Counted from the stretch's first letter, positions 33,841 to 45,320 are shown. The stretch is DNA of 64,000 bases from Dasypus novemcinctus (GCF_030445035.2 NC_080701.1:27992798-28056797); one strand, 5' to 3'. Notes: generated by a model not told the origin, from the sequence alone. Program-made: numbers and translations.

Positions 33841-33985
33841 AACAAAATATTTTATATTGGGAAAACAGACTAAGACACTGCCAGTGGTGGTTTCCAGGGA
33901 GGGGGATTATGGATTGCCTTTTCCCTCTCTTGTCCCTCCTTACTTATTTTCTGCTTTCCATATTTTTCCATATTTCAAAACTAAG
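33841..33985 (+). mobile_element. Old L1M 3' UTR fragment
   Basis: ccagtggtggtttccaggg and ccatatttcaaaactaag resemble L1MC/ME-type 3' ends in sense. Weak but consistent. Confidence 0.4.
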
Positions 33986-34885
33986 CGTATTTTTTCCTTT
34001 TTTATTTTTTACTATTTTTTAAAAATTAAAGTTAATAGATCACAAGGAATGTTATGTTAAAAAACAAAAAAACAAGAAACATGAGGTTTCCATATAACTC
34101 ACTCCCCACCCCCACCACATCATTTTTGTAAATGGTATTTTTTTGAAGATATATGTATCACCAAAAAAAATGTTACACTAAAAAATATAAGAGGTTCCTG
34201 TATACCCCCCACTCCCCCCCACCCCACTCCTCCCACACCAACAACCTCCCTCATCACTGTCGCACACTCATCGCACTTGGTGAACACATTTTGGAGCACT
34301 GCTGCACCACATGGATAATAGTTTACCCTGTAGTTCATCCACTCTCCCCCAGTCCATTCAGTGGGTTATGGCAGGATATATAAGGTCCAGCATCTGACCC
34401 TGCAGTATCATTAAGGACAACTCAAAGTCCCAAAAATGCCCCCACGTCACATCTCTTCTACCCTCTCCCTGCCCTCAGCAACTACTGTGGCCACTTTCTC
34501 CAATTCGACGCTAAAATTTCTTCTATTACTCATCACAATAGTTTTATAGTAGAATATCAGTAAGTCCACTCTAGTCCATATTTTATTCTTCCATTCCATG
34601 GCCCCTGGGATGGTGATGTCCCTTCCGCCTCTAGATCAAGAGGGGGCTTAGATTCCACATGGATGATGGATGGGATTCCTCTGCCTGCAGTTGTAGGCAC
34701 TCTCGGTTGCCTGGTGTGGTGGTTGACCATCTTCACCTCCCTCTTAGCTGACCTGCGTAAGCCCAACAAACCAGAGAGTAGGAGTCACCACTCTGCTGAG
34801 GCTCAGGGCCCAGCTGGCACATGGGCAGCCCAGAGATTCAAGTCCCCTGAGTATGGACCATCCCCAGCGCCAACCACAGTTTACT
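33986..34885 (-). mobile_element. Xenarthran L1 3' ends, one inserted next to another
   Basis: Two L1 tails in the same orientation. A short one (about 33986-34130) ends at a C-rich block, and then a second, complete tail begins (tgttacactaaaaaatata, 34170) and runs through cattcagtgggttatgg, gagggggcttagattcc and gtctggtgtggtggttg-like text to about 34885. 3' UTR only. Confidence 0.82.
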
Positions 34886-35944
34886 TTGTTGACAACACGA
34901 GGCAGAAGCTTCCTTGCCTGTTCTCTCAGTGATTCTCTGAAGTTGACCTCTAGAGCTTCAGTGGCTGTGACTGTTTTGTAACTATGCAAGTGAAGAACGG
35001 GAGAGGTTCTCAAAGGCTTATCTAACACTAGAGTCAGCAAGGATCTGAGGACAGAGTGAGGGCAATGGGGACGAGGGGCTGCAGGGAATAGCACAGGCCC
35101 ACCCCCACGTGGGCACAGTGAGCCTGGAGGCCGGAGCTGGATGAGTACAACCTGCTGCTCATGTGTGCGTCTCAGCACTGGGCCAGCTCCCGGCTCCTCC
35201 AGCTCTCTAGAAAACCTTCTCTCCCCTCTGCCCCCGACTTGATCATCGAAAGAATTACCTTTTGATTATTCAGAACCTTAGACTTGCAGGCATGCCTTTC
35301 AGGAATCCTTTGCAGAGGTAAAAGAGCTGCTAATTATGTCAGGCTCAGCACCCTGAGTCCTTCGCCGCGTGGGGCAGCAGTCATCTGAACAGCTCTGTGG
35401 TTGGGTGCTGAGAGGAGAGAAGCTCGGGGCGTGTGCTAGAGTGCAAACCAGCCAGGGGGGTAACTTGCGGCTGTGTCCCTGGGAAAAGGCTTTCCTTCTG
35501 CGTCATCGGAGAGCTTACCCAATTGTCCCGCTTGTCCTGCTGTTTCTGATCAAGTTAAATGAAAATCTTAAAACATCTTCTGAGCCGGACCCCCCACAGC
35601 CAGCATTCTTGTTTTGAGTTGCACGGAATTTCCGTGTCACCTGTTTACAAGGCATTTATTGCATTCCTGGCACAGAGGAGTCCCTGCTAAATGCTCTGAG
35701 GTAAACAGAAGGGCTGCTCGCTTCTCTCCGAGGCCCCTGTGCTTTGTAGTTTCCACCAGAGGGAGTGGGTGCCAAGCGCTGGCATGCGGTCCAGTGGTGC
35801 GCTTGAAATGGGCCAATCGAATATGATAACCACGGCCTCAGGTGACACCAGTCTCTCTGAATACCAGCCAGAGCTCAGGGTAGCTCAGGCACCAAGTTAG
35901 AGGACATTGCTCTAAGGAAAGCTGCATTCCCTTGGCACTTTTTA
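34886..35944. other. No gene recognised
   Basis: Moderately GC-rich sequence without named repeats. The minus-strand 144-aa frame (34744-35178) overlaps the L1 end and has no domain. Frames 35369-35617 and 35614-35826 overlap by four bases but have no family resemblance or coding signature that I can see. Confidence 0.45.
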
Positions 35945-36170
35945 AAATAATAAACTTTATTTTTAGAGAAGTTTTAGATCTACAGAAAAATTACACCAAA
36001 ATTATGGGGAATTTCCATATGATCCCCCACACACACACCTAGTTTCCCCTGTGATTGACATCTTACATTAAGGAGGTACGTTTGTTACAACTGTGAACCA
36101 GTAAGGAAGCATTGCCACTAACCAACGTCTATAGTTTACATTATGTTCTATACCATCTCCTGTTAATAAA
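35945..36170 (-). mobile_element. Old L1MA/MB-type 3' UTR
   Basis: taaactttatttttagag, gttttagatctacagaaaa, atttccatatgatccccc, gacatcttacattaagg, acgtttgttacaactgtg and tctatagtttacattatg are in the classic antisense L1M 3' UTR order. Confidence 0.82.
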
Positions 36171-36189
36171 AGGACTTGTAACGTGGATA

Positions 36190-36345
36190 TAAAGATCATG
36201 GTTGCCAGCAGCTCAGAAGGGAGGGCGAGGGATGTACGTACGTATAGGCGGAACACGGCATTTTCAGGGCAGTGAAATTGTTCCGTATAATACTGCGGTG
36301 ATGGACACAAGACATCAGACATTTGTCAAAGCCTATGAAACTCTC
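36190..36345 (+). mobile_element. Old L1M 3' UTR fragment, sense
   Basis: cattttcagggcagtgaaa, gtataatactgcggtgatg and agacatttgtcaaagcc are the sense-strand version of the L1M 3' UTR. It lies tail-to-tail with the preceding antisense fragment. Confidence 0.7.
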
Positions 36346-36479
36346 CACTGGCCCTTTTGATTACAGATGCAAATGTTCCGAGTAAAATACCACCAACTCC
36401 TATTCAACACTATAGGAAAAGAATAAAAGGGTAATGCACCAAGTGAGCAGTATGGGGTCAGGAGAACTGGTAAGGCTGC

Positions 36480-36640
36480 AGGCTCAAAAAGCAGGTGAAG
36501 TAGAGCCAAGTCTAGCTCCCTCTTACTGGGTGATTCTGGACAAATAATCTCACCTCTGACTATCAGTTTCCCCGTCTGCAAAATGGACGGAGTACTTCTC
36601 TCACTGGACTGTTGAGGGCCTGCCTCACAATAAATCATGG
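36480..36640 (+). mobile_element. MIR SINE, diverged
   Basis: ttactgggtgattctggac, aaataatctcacctctgac, tatcagtttccccgtctg and caaaatggacggagtac match the MIR core and 3' part. Confidence 0.75.
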
Positions 36641-37898
36641 AGACCGGGGGAAGAAAAGCTCCCCCAGCTCATGAGGGGTAGACCCCGCCTTTGCTGGACT
36701 GAGGATGTGGGGTCTTAGCCTCTAAGCTGTAAGGGCACCATGAAGCAGCTATAAGAAAATATAAAGGGACTACTTTCCGAGCTGGAGAGAGGAAGAGCAT
36801 TTTAATATCATGAATGTAAGCAAGGGAAACTACAAGAGAAAATTGTGTAGACTTGATCATGTAAATTTTAAAATTTTTCACACAAAGAGCACTTAAAATA
36901 AATTTAAAAAGTAAATAACAAACCGAAGTAAAAACACAACATATATGGCTTCGTTTTCTTTAAAAATTTTTAAAACCTTAAAGTTATTTGAAGAGATGAA
37001 CATTCGATGTGAAGAAAAGGCAAAATCCATATGTTGAACATTCAGGATGTAGGAAATAACAATGGCCAATAAGCATATAGGAATGTTTTTTCTTTTAAGA
37101 AGGAAAAATATCCAAAATAGCTTAGAGATTGAGAGAATGTCAGTGTTCCAAGGGCCTTCCTTCATCCCCTCTCTTCCTCAGACTCCAGGCTCTTCCTGGG
37201 TGCTCCCGTGGGGCTTGTCTGAATCCATCCTCTGCCGTCCTCCCAGCTCCTCTCCCACCGCCACGCTCCACCCACGGTGTCGTCCAGCCTGCCGAGCACA
37301 GCGCGCTGGCCGCGTGCTCCGACTCAACGTTCCCGGTGTTGACTATTTGTGCGCTGCCCTGGGGAGGCTTGAGTTTGAACCGCAGTCCTGTGAGGCAGGT
37401 GACCAGGGAGTCATTTAGCTGGTGAGGGAGCCCAGCTGACGGCTAAGCGTCCCCACGTGACGGTGCTTTATTGCACATTCATTGTTCTCAAGAAGTAATA
37501 AAAACTGTTTCTTTATACAAAGTGGCCACAAAAAAAAAAAGAAAGTGGCGTGGTAGTGGAAGTTAAGCCAAAGAGGGGAGGGCTCAGTGTTTTTGGTTCT
37601 TGGTCAGAAAGGAAGAAATCTTAGGTGGTAAGAGCGTTATTTCACGAAGGCTATGGAGAGATTCACAAATAGAACCTTCTAGAAGGCCTTGGACTTAACC
37701 TTTTTGCATGTTAGGAGTCTACTGCAGCGCCCTTCCCTGCACCCCTGTTTCTTCAGGAGCTGGTGCCTTTGCTACTGTTTTTTACCCCCTTCCTTCCCTC
37801 CTCCACCTCCAAGGCCAAGAGCGCCTCCTCCGAGAAGCCTGCTCTGCGCGGCAGAATGGGCCACGTCGTTTTGCATCTCCCTCCCACTTGGTGCAGAG
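36641..37898. other. No gene recognised
   Basis: An AT-rich left half with a 90-aa minus frame. At 37190-37420 a short GC/CpG-richer stretch carries two overlapping plus frames (118 and 98 aa). No domain, and the two registers are equally open, which argues against coding. Confidence 0.45.
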
Positions 37899-38125
37899 TG
37901 TAACACAGAGGTTAGGAGCATGGACTCATAAGCCGGACTGCCTGAGTCCAATCCTAGCTCTGCCACTTAACAGCTGTGTGATCATGAGCCGGTTTCTTAG
38001 CCTCTCTGTGCCTCAGTTTCCTCATCTGTGGAATGGGGATAACGAGGACACCACCTCACAGGGATGTTGCAGGCTTTAAGTGAAGTAATATTTGTAAAGC
38101 ATCTGATATGTGGTATGGATGCTAC
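37899..38125 (+). mobile_element. MIR SINE, nearly full length
   Basis: gaggttaggagcatggact, gcctgagtccaatcctag, ctctgccacttaacagct, gcctcagtttcctcatctg, ggaatggggataacgagg and gtgaagtaatatttgtaaag give the complete MIR order. One of the best preserved ancient repeats here. Confidence 0.93.
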
Positions 38126-39269
38126 AACCAAACTTCCCACACTTCATTGTAATCAACTGTTTCTATGTAGAGCGGCCTAGACAGGCCATACATTTTTGTG
38201 CAGATCAAGTGTAGTTTCTTTCATTGGTCTCTACCTGCTCTGGACACCCTCAAGAGCTGACAGCCCCTTGCTCGGGGAGGAAAAAGCAACTGAAAATTTT
38301 CCAGCTTTGTATACTTGGTTTGCTCCAGTAATTTAAATGCCCCATTGATACTAGTCTTTGGGGCTCATTGCTTGGTCTTATTAGCGTGCCTCTCTTCTGG
38401 TTTGGCCTCTGGGTTTATGGAGAAAGGGGGGCAAAGAGGCTGACTGGTCTTGGTGGAGAGGGTGCATTCTCAGGGGATCTCTGGGCCCCTCGTCTCCCCG
38501 CTGAGAGGAGCTCCCCTGGCATTTCCGCTGGGCTGGCACCTGCTGAACTGGCCCTCAGGTCTTTCCTCGGCTCAGGAAGAGCTGGTGGCCTCTTCCTGTC
38601 GACGGGGCTCCCCTCTCACCCTCCGGGTGGGCGTCCCCCACGTCTCTGTTCTGTCTCCCACCCTGCGCCCTGTTCCACCTGCCCCAGCTCTCCTGCGGGG
38701 GTCTCTCCCCGGGGCATCCCTGCCACAGCAGGGGTGTGGGAACTCAGCAGGGCAAACAGGGATGTTTCTCTGCCTGAACATGCTGCGTGAGCCCAGCGGG
38801 GCCATCCAGGTTGTCCCAGAACCCCCTGCCAAGGCCCTACACTCTCCTGCCCCCAATATTCCCCTTATCTGTGCGTTAACTGTCGGCCATCTTCTCCCAT
38901 AATCCCTTGGAGCTGGAAAGAGTGGGCTTTCCCCACTTCTTCCCGACTGGCTGTGCTCTCTCCCTTACATAAAGCTCTATGGTTTGGGCAACCAAGTCTG
39001 GCACTTGATTTGGCTTTCGTCCCTTTGTATGTCAGTAACATGTGGTTTTCAAACCTCTTTTGCTACCGAAAAAATCCTATTTTGAATGTCAGAATCTGAA
39101 TATTAATGTTTTCCTTTTAACTCCCTGAAGACAAATGAAGGAGCAGTTTAACATGGTAAACACCCCCTCCCGACACACACACTAGAAAATATCACCCTGT
39201 TCTTTGAGTCTACCTCCCACTTAACCCTCGAGCTCTGTCGGGGGAGGGACTTGGTTCCTTCCGTTGAGT
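38126..39269. other. Unclassified, with GC-rich block 38430-38850
   Basis: The block is clearly richer in G+C than its flanks and stays open in two plus-strand registers (38368-38790, 140 aa; 38450-38902, 150 aa) and one minus register (38572-38856). Neither frame shows a domain, signal peptide or repeat. Triple openness is expected of GC-rich, stop-poor DNA. It could be an unlisted LTR, since a cttacataaagctc string at 38965 resembles a weak TATA region, or unique sequence. Confidence 0.4.
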
Positions 39270-39500
39270 TGCTGCCTTTTTCGGAGCAAAAATTGTCCAG
39301 ATTTGAATCCTGGCTCTAGGGCTTACATTGTGACCTTAAACAAGTTCTAGCTTGTCTGTGCCCATAGTTTTTGTGCGTAAAATGCAGATAAGAATATCAC
39401 CTCATGCGATTGTTTTGAGGGTTAAATGGCTTAATACATGTAAAGTGTTCAGAAGAGCACCTGGCTTATAATAAATGATAAATAGGATTATTAGCTCAGT
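39270..39500 (+). mobile_element. MIR SINE
   Basis: agatttgaatcctggctct, ttgtgaccttaaacaagtt, gtgcgtaaaatgcagata, gttttgagggttaaatgg and tgtaaagtgttcagaag are in MIR order. Confidence 0.9.
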
Positions 39501-39849
39501 GCTTGTCCAGAATAGTTAGCTCAATAAATATTGTCGAAAAATCACACAGTGAGGTAGTAATAAAATGTGGAGAATAGACTGGGAGTCCTGATTATCAGCA
39601 CAGAAATATGAGTTCAATTGCATTGTTTCTAAAGAAGAGGCCATTTGTCAGGGAAGTGCAATACTGCTTATCTTTTGCAATCCTATCCTAATCCTTATTT
39701 ATGTGGAACCCAGATTAGCCCTTAATGCACCTGATACCATAACATTAGGGCATGCAGCCCTGCTCAGAGCTACCTTTTAAAACACTGAGTAAGTGAAGAT
39801 GCAATAAACGTAGCGGAGGGAGGTGCAAAGACCAGGGCCCGGAGAGCGA
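39501..39849. other. No gene recognised
   Basis: Plain AT-rich sequence with no named repeat. Confidence 0.45.
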
Positions 39850-39975
39850 GAAGGCGGGCGTCCCCCTGGCTGCGCTTTCCTACGAGCCACGTGACCCTGG
39901 GTAAGCCCTGCTGTCCCCTCGCTAGCCCTCATCTAGAGGCTGTGCTTGATGTCTCAGCTCCTTCCAGTGGGTGAC
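39850..39975 (+). mobile_element. MIR SINE fragment
   Basis: agccacgtgaccctgggta, agccctgctgtcccctcg, tagccctcatctagagg and tgtctcagctccttccag follow the MIR/MIR3 core to 3' end. Confidence 0.75.
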
Positions 39976-40352
39976 TGCCTTCTTATTCTCCTGAAGAAAG
40001 AGCTCATTGCATGATGGCACAGATTTAAGACGCTGAGTTGACCTTTGTAGCCCGTTAGTTTGCGTCTGGAGACCCTGTGAAACCCTCTTGGAAAGTAAGC
40101 CATTGAGAAGTATCCACCCCAAACCACTTTGGGCTACAGGGATCCTGCTCTTAGATGGGCCTTCTCTAACTTGAAAAATTCAACTGGCCTACTGACATAT
40201 ACTTTTGGAACACTATCTCAAATTATTTTATTTATTTAAAAACACTACTCAATTTAAATGCGAAATCTTTATGAATAAACCAAGAACACTGTACGCACTC
40301 CTTGAGAAAGAAAAACCATTATTTGAACATTAAGTTCATCTCTCTTTTCTTT
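39976..40352. other. No gene recognised
   Basis: AT-rich with no named repeat. The 66-aa minus frame (39922-40122) starts in the MIR and has no domain. Confidence 0.45.
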
Positions 40353-40513
40353 TTTAAAAATATTGATTTATTTACTTATTTTTTATTTATCCTTGCCTCC
40401 TCCCCCATATGTTTTGTCTGTCCGCTCGCCTTCTCCAGGAGGCACTGGGAACCAAACCCGGGACCTCCCATGTGGTAGACAGGCACCAAACTGGTTGAGC
40501 CACATCTGCTTCC
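40353..40513 (-). mobile_element. DAS-type SINE
   Basis: The head at the right reads on the plus strand gaaccaaacccgggacctcc ... tggttgagccacatctgc. The tail at the left is (ATTT)n. Flanks tcatctctcttttc and ttatctctttttt suggest an imperfect target duplication. Confidence 0.9.
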
Positions 40514-41639
40514 TTATTATCTCTTTTTTTTTAACACATTAGCATGATGTATCTAGCTATACTTCCCAATTTTTCTTCAAAATATTCAGTGTGGCCTGAG
40601 TTTTAATGCTGTGCAAATCTTGGCATAATTATTATTTTTTAAAGTTTTTATAACTATAAATGCTGATAGCTAATCTTTGAAGCTATATACATAAGAATTT
40701 GATTACATTTAATTTGCGTATTTTTTCAAGTATGAAAAATAATATTTTGGCAATAAAATCAAAGCAGTGTCTTTAGTTCCAGCTCATATTATCTTAACCT
40801 CCTTTTAATTAACTATGACATGTATATGCTATTGTTTAATGACGTTTCACTCTTTATTTGTCTGCCAATTAAGAGTCACACTGAAAAATGGGAAAATAAC
40901 AGCTTGGATAGAGAATAATTATAAGTACAATTAGTCATATTAACAAATAATTTACATACCTTCTGACAATTTAGCCATCAGTTAAACAATTGAGATAGAA
41001 TAAATACAGTGAAATAGGCAGTTGTCAACCATGTTGATAGGAAGATTATTAGCATTTATAATTTTTTCACCTTACTTTTTTAAGGTAGTAGTTCTCTATT
41101 CAGACTAATAGTTTCTTATTTTCCATTACTGACTTCCAGATCTCCAGATCAATTCCTTCCTTCTTTTCTGTTCACTTTTTATTTTTATGTCACTGCTAAT
41201 GGAATACCTTTCTCCATTCAGAATTTAGATACAATTACATTTCTTTTCTGGGATCTTTTAGAATCATTATCTAATTTTTCTTCCTGGATTCCCCTTTTCT
41301 CTTCTATAATCTTATTTTAGCTCTTCCTGGCATGTCATGCTTTTTACAGAATTTCACTGATTACCATTCTTTCTGAGCTCTATATTTAACAAAATTGTGC
41401 TTGAAAGAAAACTACCAATACTGCTAGCTGCCCCCCAAATGCCACCTTGATGAATCTGCCAACAGAGCATATGTAAATAAAGGAATTAGGCAATGGTTTG
41501 TACTAAGCAATCTCTGGTGGACTATTACTGGTTCCCTTCCAAATGGAAATGATGCTAACTTTCGCCTTCCATGGAATAATACTTTTCCTTGCTGAGTGAT
41601 CTAGTTCCTTCCAGGCAACAAGAGAGAATTTTTGTTTTG
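40514..41639. other. No gene recognised
   Basis: 1.1 kb of strongly AT-rich sequence with no long frame. A pyrimidine-rich stretch (41150-41340) is reminiscent of decayed LINE antisense but not assignable. Confidence 0.5.
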
Positions 41640-42395
41640 TTTTGTTTTGTTTTTCTTTTTATTATCTTTTTTTTCCCCTTTAAAGATACATAGAACACAC
41701 AAAATGTTACATTAAAAAATATAAGAGGTTCCCATATATTCCACTCCCCACATCCCCCACTCCTCCCACACCGAAAACTTCTTTCATTAGTTTGGTACAT
41801 TCATTGCATTTGATGAGTACGTTTTGGAGCACTGCTACAAAGCATGGATTATCGCTTAGTTGTAGTTTACACTCTCTCCCAGTCCATTCAGTGGGATATG
41901 GCAGGATATATGATGTCTGGGATGGCGATGTCCACTCCACCTCTAAATCGAGAGGGGGCTTAGATCCTACATGGCTGATGGATGGGATTCTCCTGCTTGC
42001 AGCTGTAGACACTCTCGGTTCCCTGGTGTGATGGTTGACCATCCTCACCTCCCTGTTAGCTGGCCTGGGTAAGTCCAATGAACCCGAGAGTAGGTGTTGC
42101 AAATCTGCTGAGGCTTAGGACCCAGCTGGCCCATAGACTGTCCAGAGAGTCAAGTCTCCTGAGCTACACCAACCCCAGCACCAGTTATAGGTTCAATAAA
42201 AGTGACAGAAGAGGCATTCATAGAGAGGCCATATCTGAGTCCAACTCTATCACACTCAGGAGCACAAATTCCAAAGTAGGGCCCCCTGGCAAGGCACTGC
42301 GCTCCAGAGCCATCTGCCATGCCTGTAGCCCTCAGGAGCACCCCTACCTGGGGTTGTATCTATTTGGGTCTCTTAATAAGAAAGAATTAATTGAT
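41640..42395 (-). mobile_element. Xenarthran L1 3' end with internal deletion
   Basis: The tail is at 41640 ((gtttt)n, T run). The 3' UTR order is intact to gcaggatatatgatgtc at 41910, then jumps straight to gggatggcgatgtccac, omitting about 230 bp present in the copies at 10.4 and 34.4 kb. It continues past the usual truncation point to ggggttgtatctattt (42345), the longest 3' UTR sample here. Frames of 131 and 139 aa lie inside it. Confidence 0.85.
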
Positions 42396-42492
42396 CTGAA
42401 AAGAAAGTCTGCACAGGATGGTACAGTCCTTCCAGCTTCCACCTCCTTGGTGGAAATTATGAAGATAACTTCTGGCTCAGCCTTTAGGGGGA

Positions 42493-43002
42493 TATGATTG
42501 TTTGAAGCTGTGTGTACTCCAGAAAAGCATATTCTTAAATCTAATCCATTCCTGTAGGTGAGAACCCACTGTAAGTAGGAGCTTTTGATGTGGTTACTTT
42601 AGTTAAGGCAGGGTCCCCCTCAATCAGGACGAGTCTTAATCCTATTACTGGAGTCCTTTATAAGGGAATGAAATTCAGACAGAGGGAAAGACAAAGAAGG
42701 AAGAAGCTAAAGGCGATGAAACCCAGAAGAGAAGGGAGAGACCAGCAGACATCCCCACGTGCCTTGCCATGTGGCAGAGGATTGCCTGGCAGCAGGTCTT
42801 TGGGAAGAAAGCATCACCTTGATTTGGACATTTTCCCAGCCTCAAAACCATGAGAGGGGACCAGATACAGCTCAAGTAGTGAGCGCTTGCCTCCCACGTA
42901 TCAGGTCCTGGGTTCAATCTCCAGTACCTCCTTAAAAAGTAAAAAATAAAAAAAGAGAAAATAATTTCCCATTATTTAACCAGAACTACTGATACTGAGC
43001 AA
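42493..43002 (+). mobile_element. MaLR-type LTR interrupted by a SINE
   Basis: Same subfamily as 25306-25765 (gtttgaagctgtgtgtac, tcctattactggagtcc, gaatgaaattcagacag, gtgccttgccatgtggc). A short SINE interrupts at 42854-42960, then aatttcccattatttaacc resumes the LTR 3' part. The extreme 3' end is diverged. Confidence 0.82.
42854..42960 (+). mobile_element. DAS-type SINE (short form) inside LTR
   Basis: Head ggaccagatacagctcaag ... ggttcaatctccagtacctcc with an A-rich tail. Inserted near the LTR poly(A) region. Confidence 0.88.
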
Positions 43003-43032
43003 AAGAACGTTCTTTTCTAGCAATGTATCTTT

Positions 43033-43410
43033 TATTTTTCTCTTCCCCCACCCCCCACTGTTGTCTGCTCTCTGTGTCCATTCACTGTGTGTTCTTCTGT
43101 GTCTGCTTGTATTCTTGTCAGCAGCACCGGGAATCTGTGTGTCTTTTTGTTGCATCATCTTGCTGCGTCAGCTCTCTGTGTGTGCAGTGCCATTCCTGGG
43201 CAGGCTGCATTTTTTTTCATGCGGGGCAGCTCTCCTTATGGAGCACCCTCCTTGCTCATGGGGCTCCCTTATGCTGCACAGCACTCCTTGCACGCATCAG
43301 CACTGCGCATGGGCCAGCTCACCACACGGGTCAGGAGGCCCTGGGTTTGAACGCTGGACCTCCCATATGGTAGGCAGACAGTCCACCGGTTGAGCCAAAT
43401 CCGCTTCCCC
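43033..43410 (-). mobile_element. DAS-III SINE (long form)
   Basis: Full body and tRNA-like head (plus text gggtttgaacgctggacctcc ... gttgagccaaatccgcttcc). A 12-bp target duplication CAATGTRTCTTT lies at 43021-43032 and 43411-43422 with one mismatch. Frames 43023-43373 and 43061-43393 are SINE antisense. Confidence 0.95.
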
Positions 43411-43429
43411 CAATGTGTCTTTAGAGCCA

Positions 43430-44114
43430 TTTCCTGAAATACCAGGATTTCAAAGACAGAAAGTTTTATTTATTGTACAAGCAATCACTGGTCTTCTGGC
43501 CCCAAGCTGCCTCCCTGATTAGCAGAAATTCTTCTAATATTTTATAACATCAGGGTGCTAATGAATAATTGGAGTGGAGCTGGACACGGGTCTATTTGTT
43601 GGTTAAGGATTTGAACAAGCTGGGGGTGGACCCCAAACCAGGGTCAGTCACAAGGATTTGGGATGGGTCTACAGAGCAGAGGTCAGTTACGAGGTCTTTC
43701 ATGTGGATATTAACAGAGGTGGGTGGAGTGGTTACCATCCCGAGAGTAAGTGTACACAAGGGTGGGTCCAATCCAGAGTCACCATCACAACAGTAAACAT
43801 GCACAAGGGTGAGGCTAAGTCTAGAGTAACCATAAATGGGTGCGGCCGCTCTAGCAGCGTCAGTGGTTTCAGGTATTAACCTTTTGCTATTTTATAATAT
43901 AAAGGCATCTTTATCATGGTTTAGCAATCGTAATTATTTGTTCATTCCCAACCCTCACTTACAAGCCTCATTTTGAAATAACCATAAGCAACAGTAAGGT
44001 CAGTCTCGTTTGTGTCAATAATTTCAGGTATTAACTTCTGGCTATTCTTAATATACTGGAAAAGTAAGAAAAAGCATCTGTATAGTGTTCCAGTAATCGT
44101 AATCATTGGTTAAT
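43430..44114 (-). mobile_element. ERV LTR (family A), second copy
   Basis: Shares with 28720-29335 the order gacagaaagttttattta (antisense AATAAA region), ttttataacatcagg (antisense TATA region), gtgctaatgaataattgg, gggtcagtcacaagg, and repeated cacaagggtg units (43755-43815). The family is now represented twice but is unnamed. No internal genes. Confidence 0.62.
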
Positions 44115-44325
44115 TCTTTTTCTTTATTTTTTTAAAATGTTACGTTAAAAAATATGAGGTCCCCATATACCCCCCACCCCCCTCACCCCAATTCTCCCAC
44201 ATTAACAACCTCTTTCATCATTGTGGCACATTCATTGCATTTTGGAATACATTTTTGAATACATTTTGGAGCCCTGCTGCACCACATGGATAGTGGTTTA
44301 CATTGTAGTTTACACTCTTAACTCA
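44115..44325 (-). mobile_element. Xenarthran L1 3' end, short
   Basis: tgttacgttaaaaaatatg, aggtccccatatacccccc, attaacaacctctttcatc, ctgctgcaccacatggat and acattgtagtttacactc, then it stops. An extra duplicated 'tttttgaatacattt' lies at 44245-44267. Confidence 0.88.
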
Positions 44326-44678
44326 CAGTTACAGTTTCAGGCTTCTTTTCCCTTCAAAACAAGCTGGACACTCTTGTTTATCAAGGAAGCAACTAAAAGG
44401 ATTGTAACTTTATGTGATAGAGGGCAGGGCTGACTCAACCAGGAGTCTGGGGTTTGCAGAAACTTGAGTGGGGCTGGATTTAAATGACCTGGTTCATAGC
44501 CACAAAATCCAATGCATGGCTGGTACTCAAAATATTTTCTGAATGAGTAAAATGTGATTGTATTAGTTAGCTTTTAACAGATAGCTTGGTGTAAACAAAA
44601 CAGAGCAGGAAAGAAACCCAGTGACTTACAACACCCAACATCTACTTCTCCTTGGAGGGTTGCGGCACTCTGTGGAAG

Positions 44679-45320
44679 TGTAGTGGATGCAAAGAGGATT
44701 CAGAGATTGCGTATTGAAGGCAGGGACTCAGGAGTTTTCTGAGAAGGAAGATTTATTACCATTGGCTAGACCCAGCCGACTCCTGTCCAAAAAGCCGAGC
44801 CCTGAGTAGAGGTTTTAGGTTATAGAAGAGATACACATGGTGGGGCCAGGAGAGGTTTAGGGGTCAAAAAGACTTTCTTAGTTTTTAGGGTTCAGTCATT
44901 TGTTTGAATACCAGCTAAGCTTGAATTAACACATCACGCACCCTCCAGGTAGCTTGAATTAACATATTGCCCATATGCCAGGTAAGCTTGAATTAACATA
45001 TTGCCCACATTCTGTCTGGATGTAACTTTGAATACACATTCAGGCTACATCCTTTCTGAATATTTAAAGCCTTTAGGGCCTATATTACTTACTTGGCTTT
45101 CTAAAAACTAGGCACACTTGGATACAGAATAGGTAAGTGTGAATTCATGCCCAGGCTGTATGAGAAGTTCCGCCCCGCGCTGAGTGTGGCTTCAGGTCTG
45201 CTCCACGGATCTTCTGTCCTGGGACTCTGGCTGAAGGAGACACTTGTGTCTGGGGCGTGCTCATCTTATGGTGGACGAGAAGTTGGTGGTGAGGCAGGTT
45301 AGCATAGGAGACGAGGGAAG
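44679..45320 (-). mobile_element. Probable ERV LTR
   Basis: On the minus strand an AATAAATCTTCC signal (plus-strand TTTATT near 44752) is followed by about 75 bp ending CATCCACTACA at 44679, consistent with U5 and a CA end. Upstream (to the right) lies a three-unit tandem array typical of U3. The right limit is unclear. No target duplication was confirmed. Confidence 0.45.
44911..45012. repeat. 3 x 33-34-bp tandem array
   Basis: Units start at 44911, 44945 and 44978. Each has CCAGSTAAGCTTGAATTAAC (unit 2 lacks one A), then a variable acatattgccca-type end. Confidence 0.88.

Noticed and set aside
43843..43855. GCGGCCGCTCTAG, identical to part of a common vector polylinker
   Set aside because: Only 13 bases match and the flanks continue as genomic LTR sequence similar in order to the 28.7-kb copy, so vector contamination is not supported.
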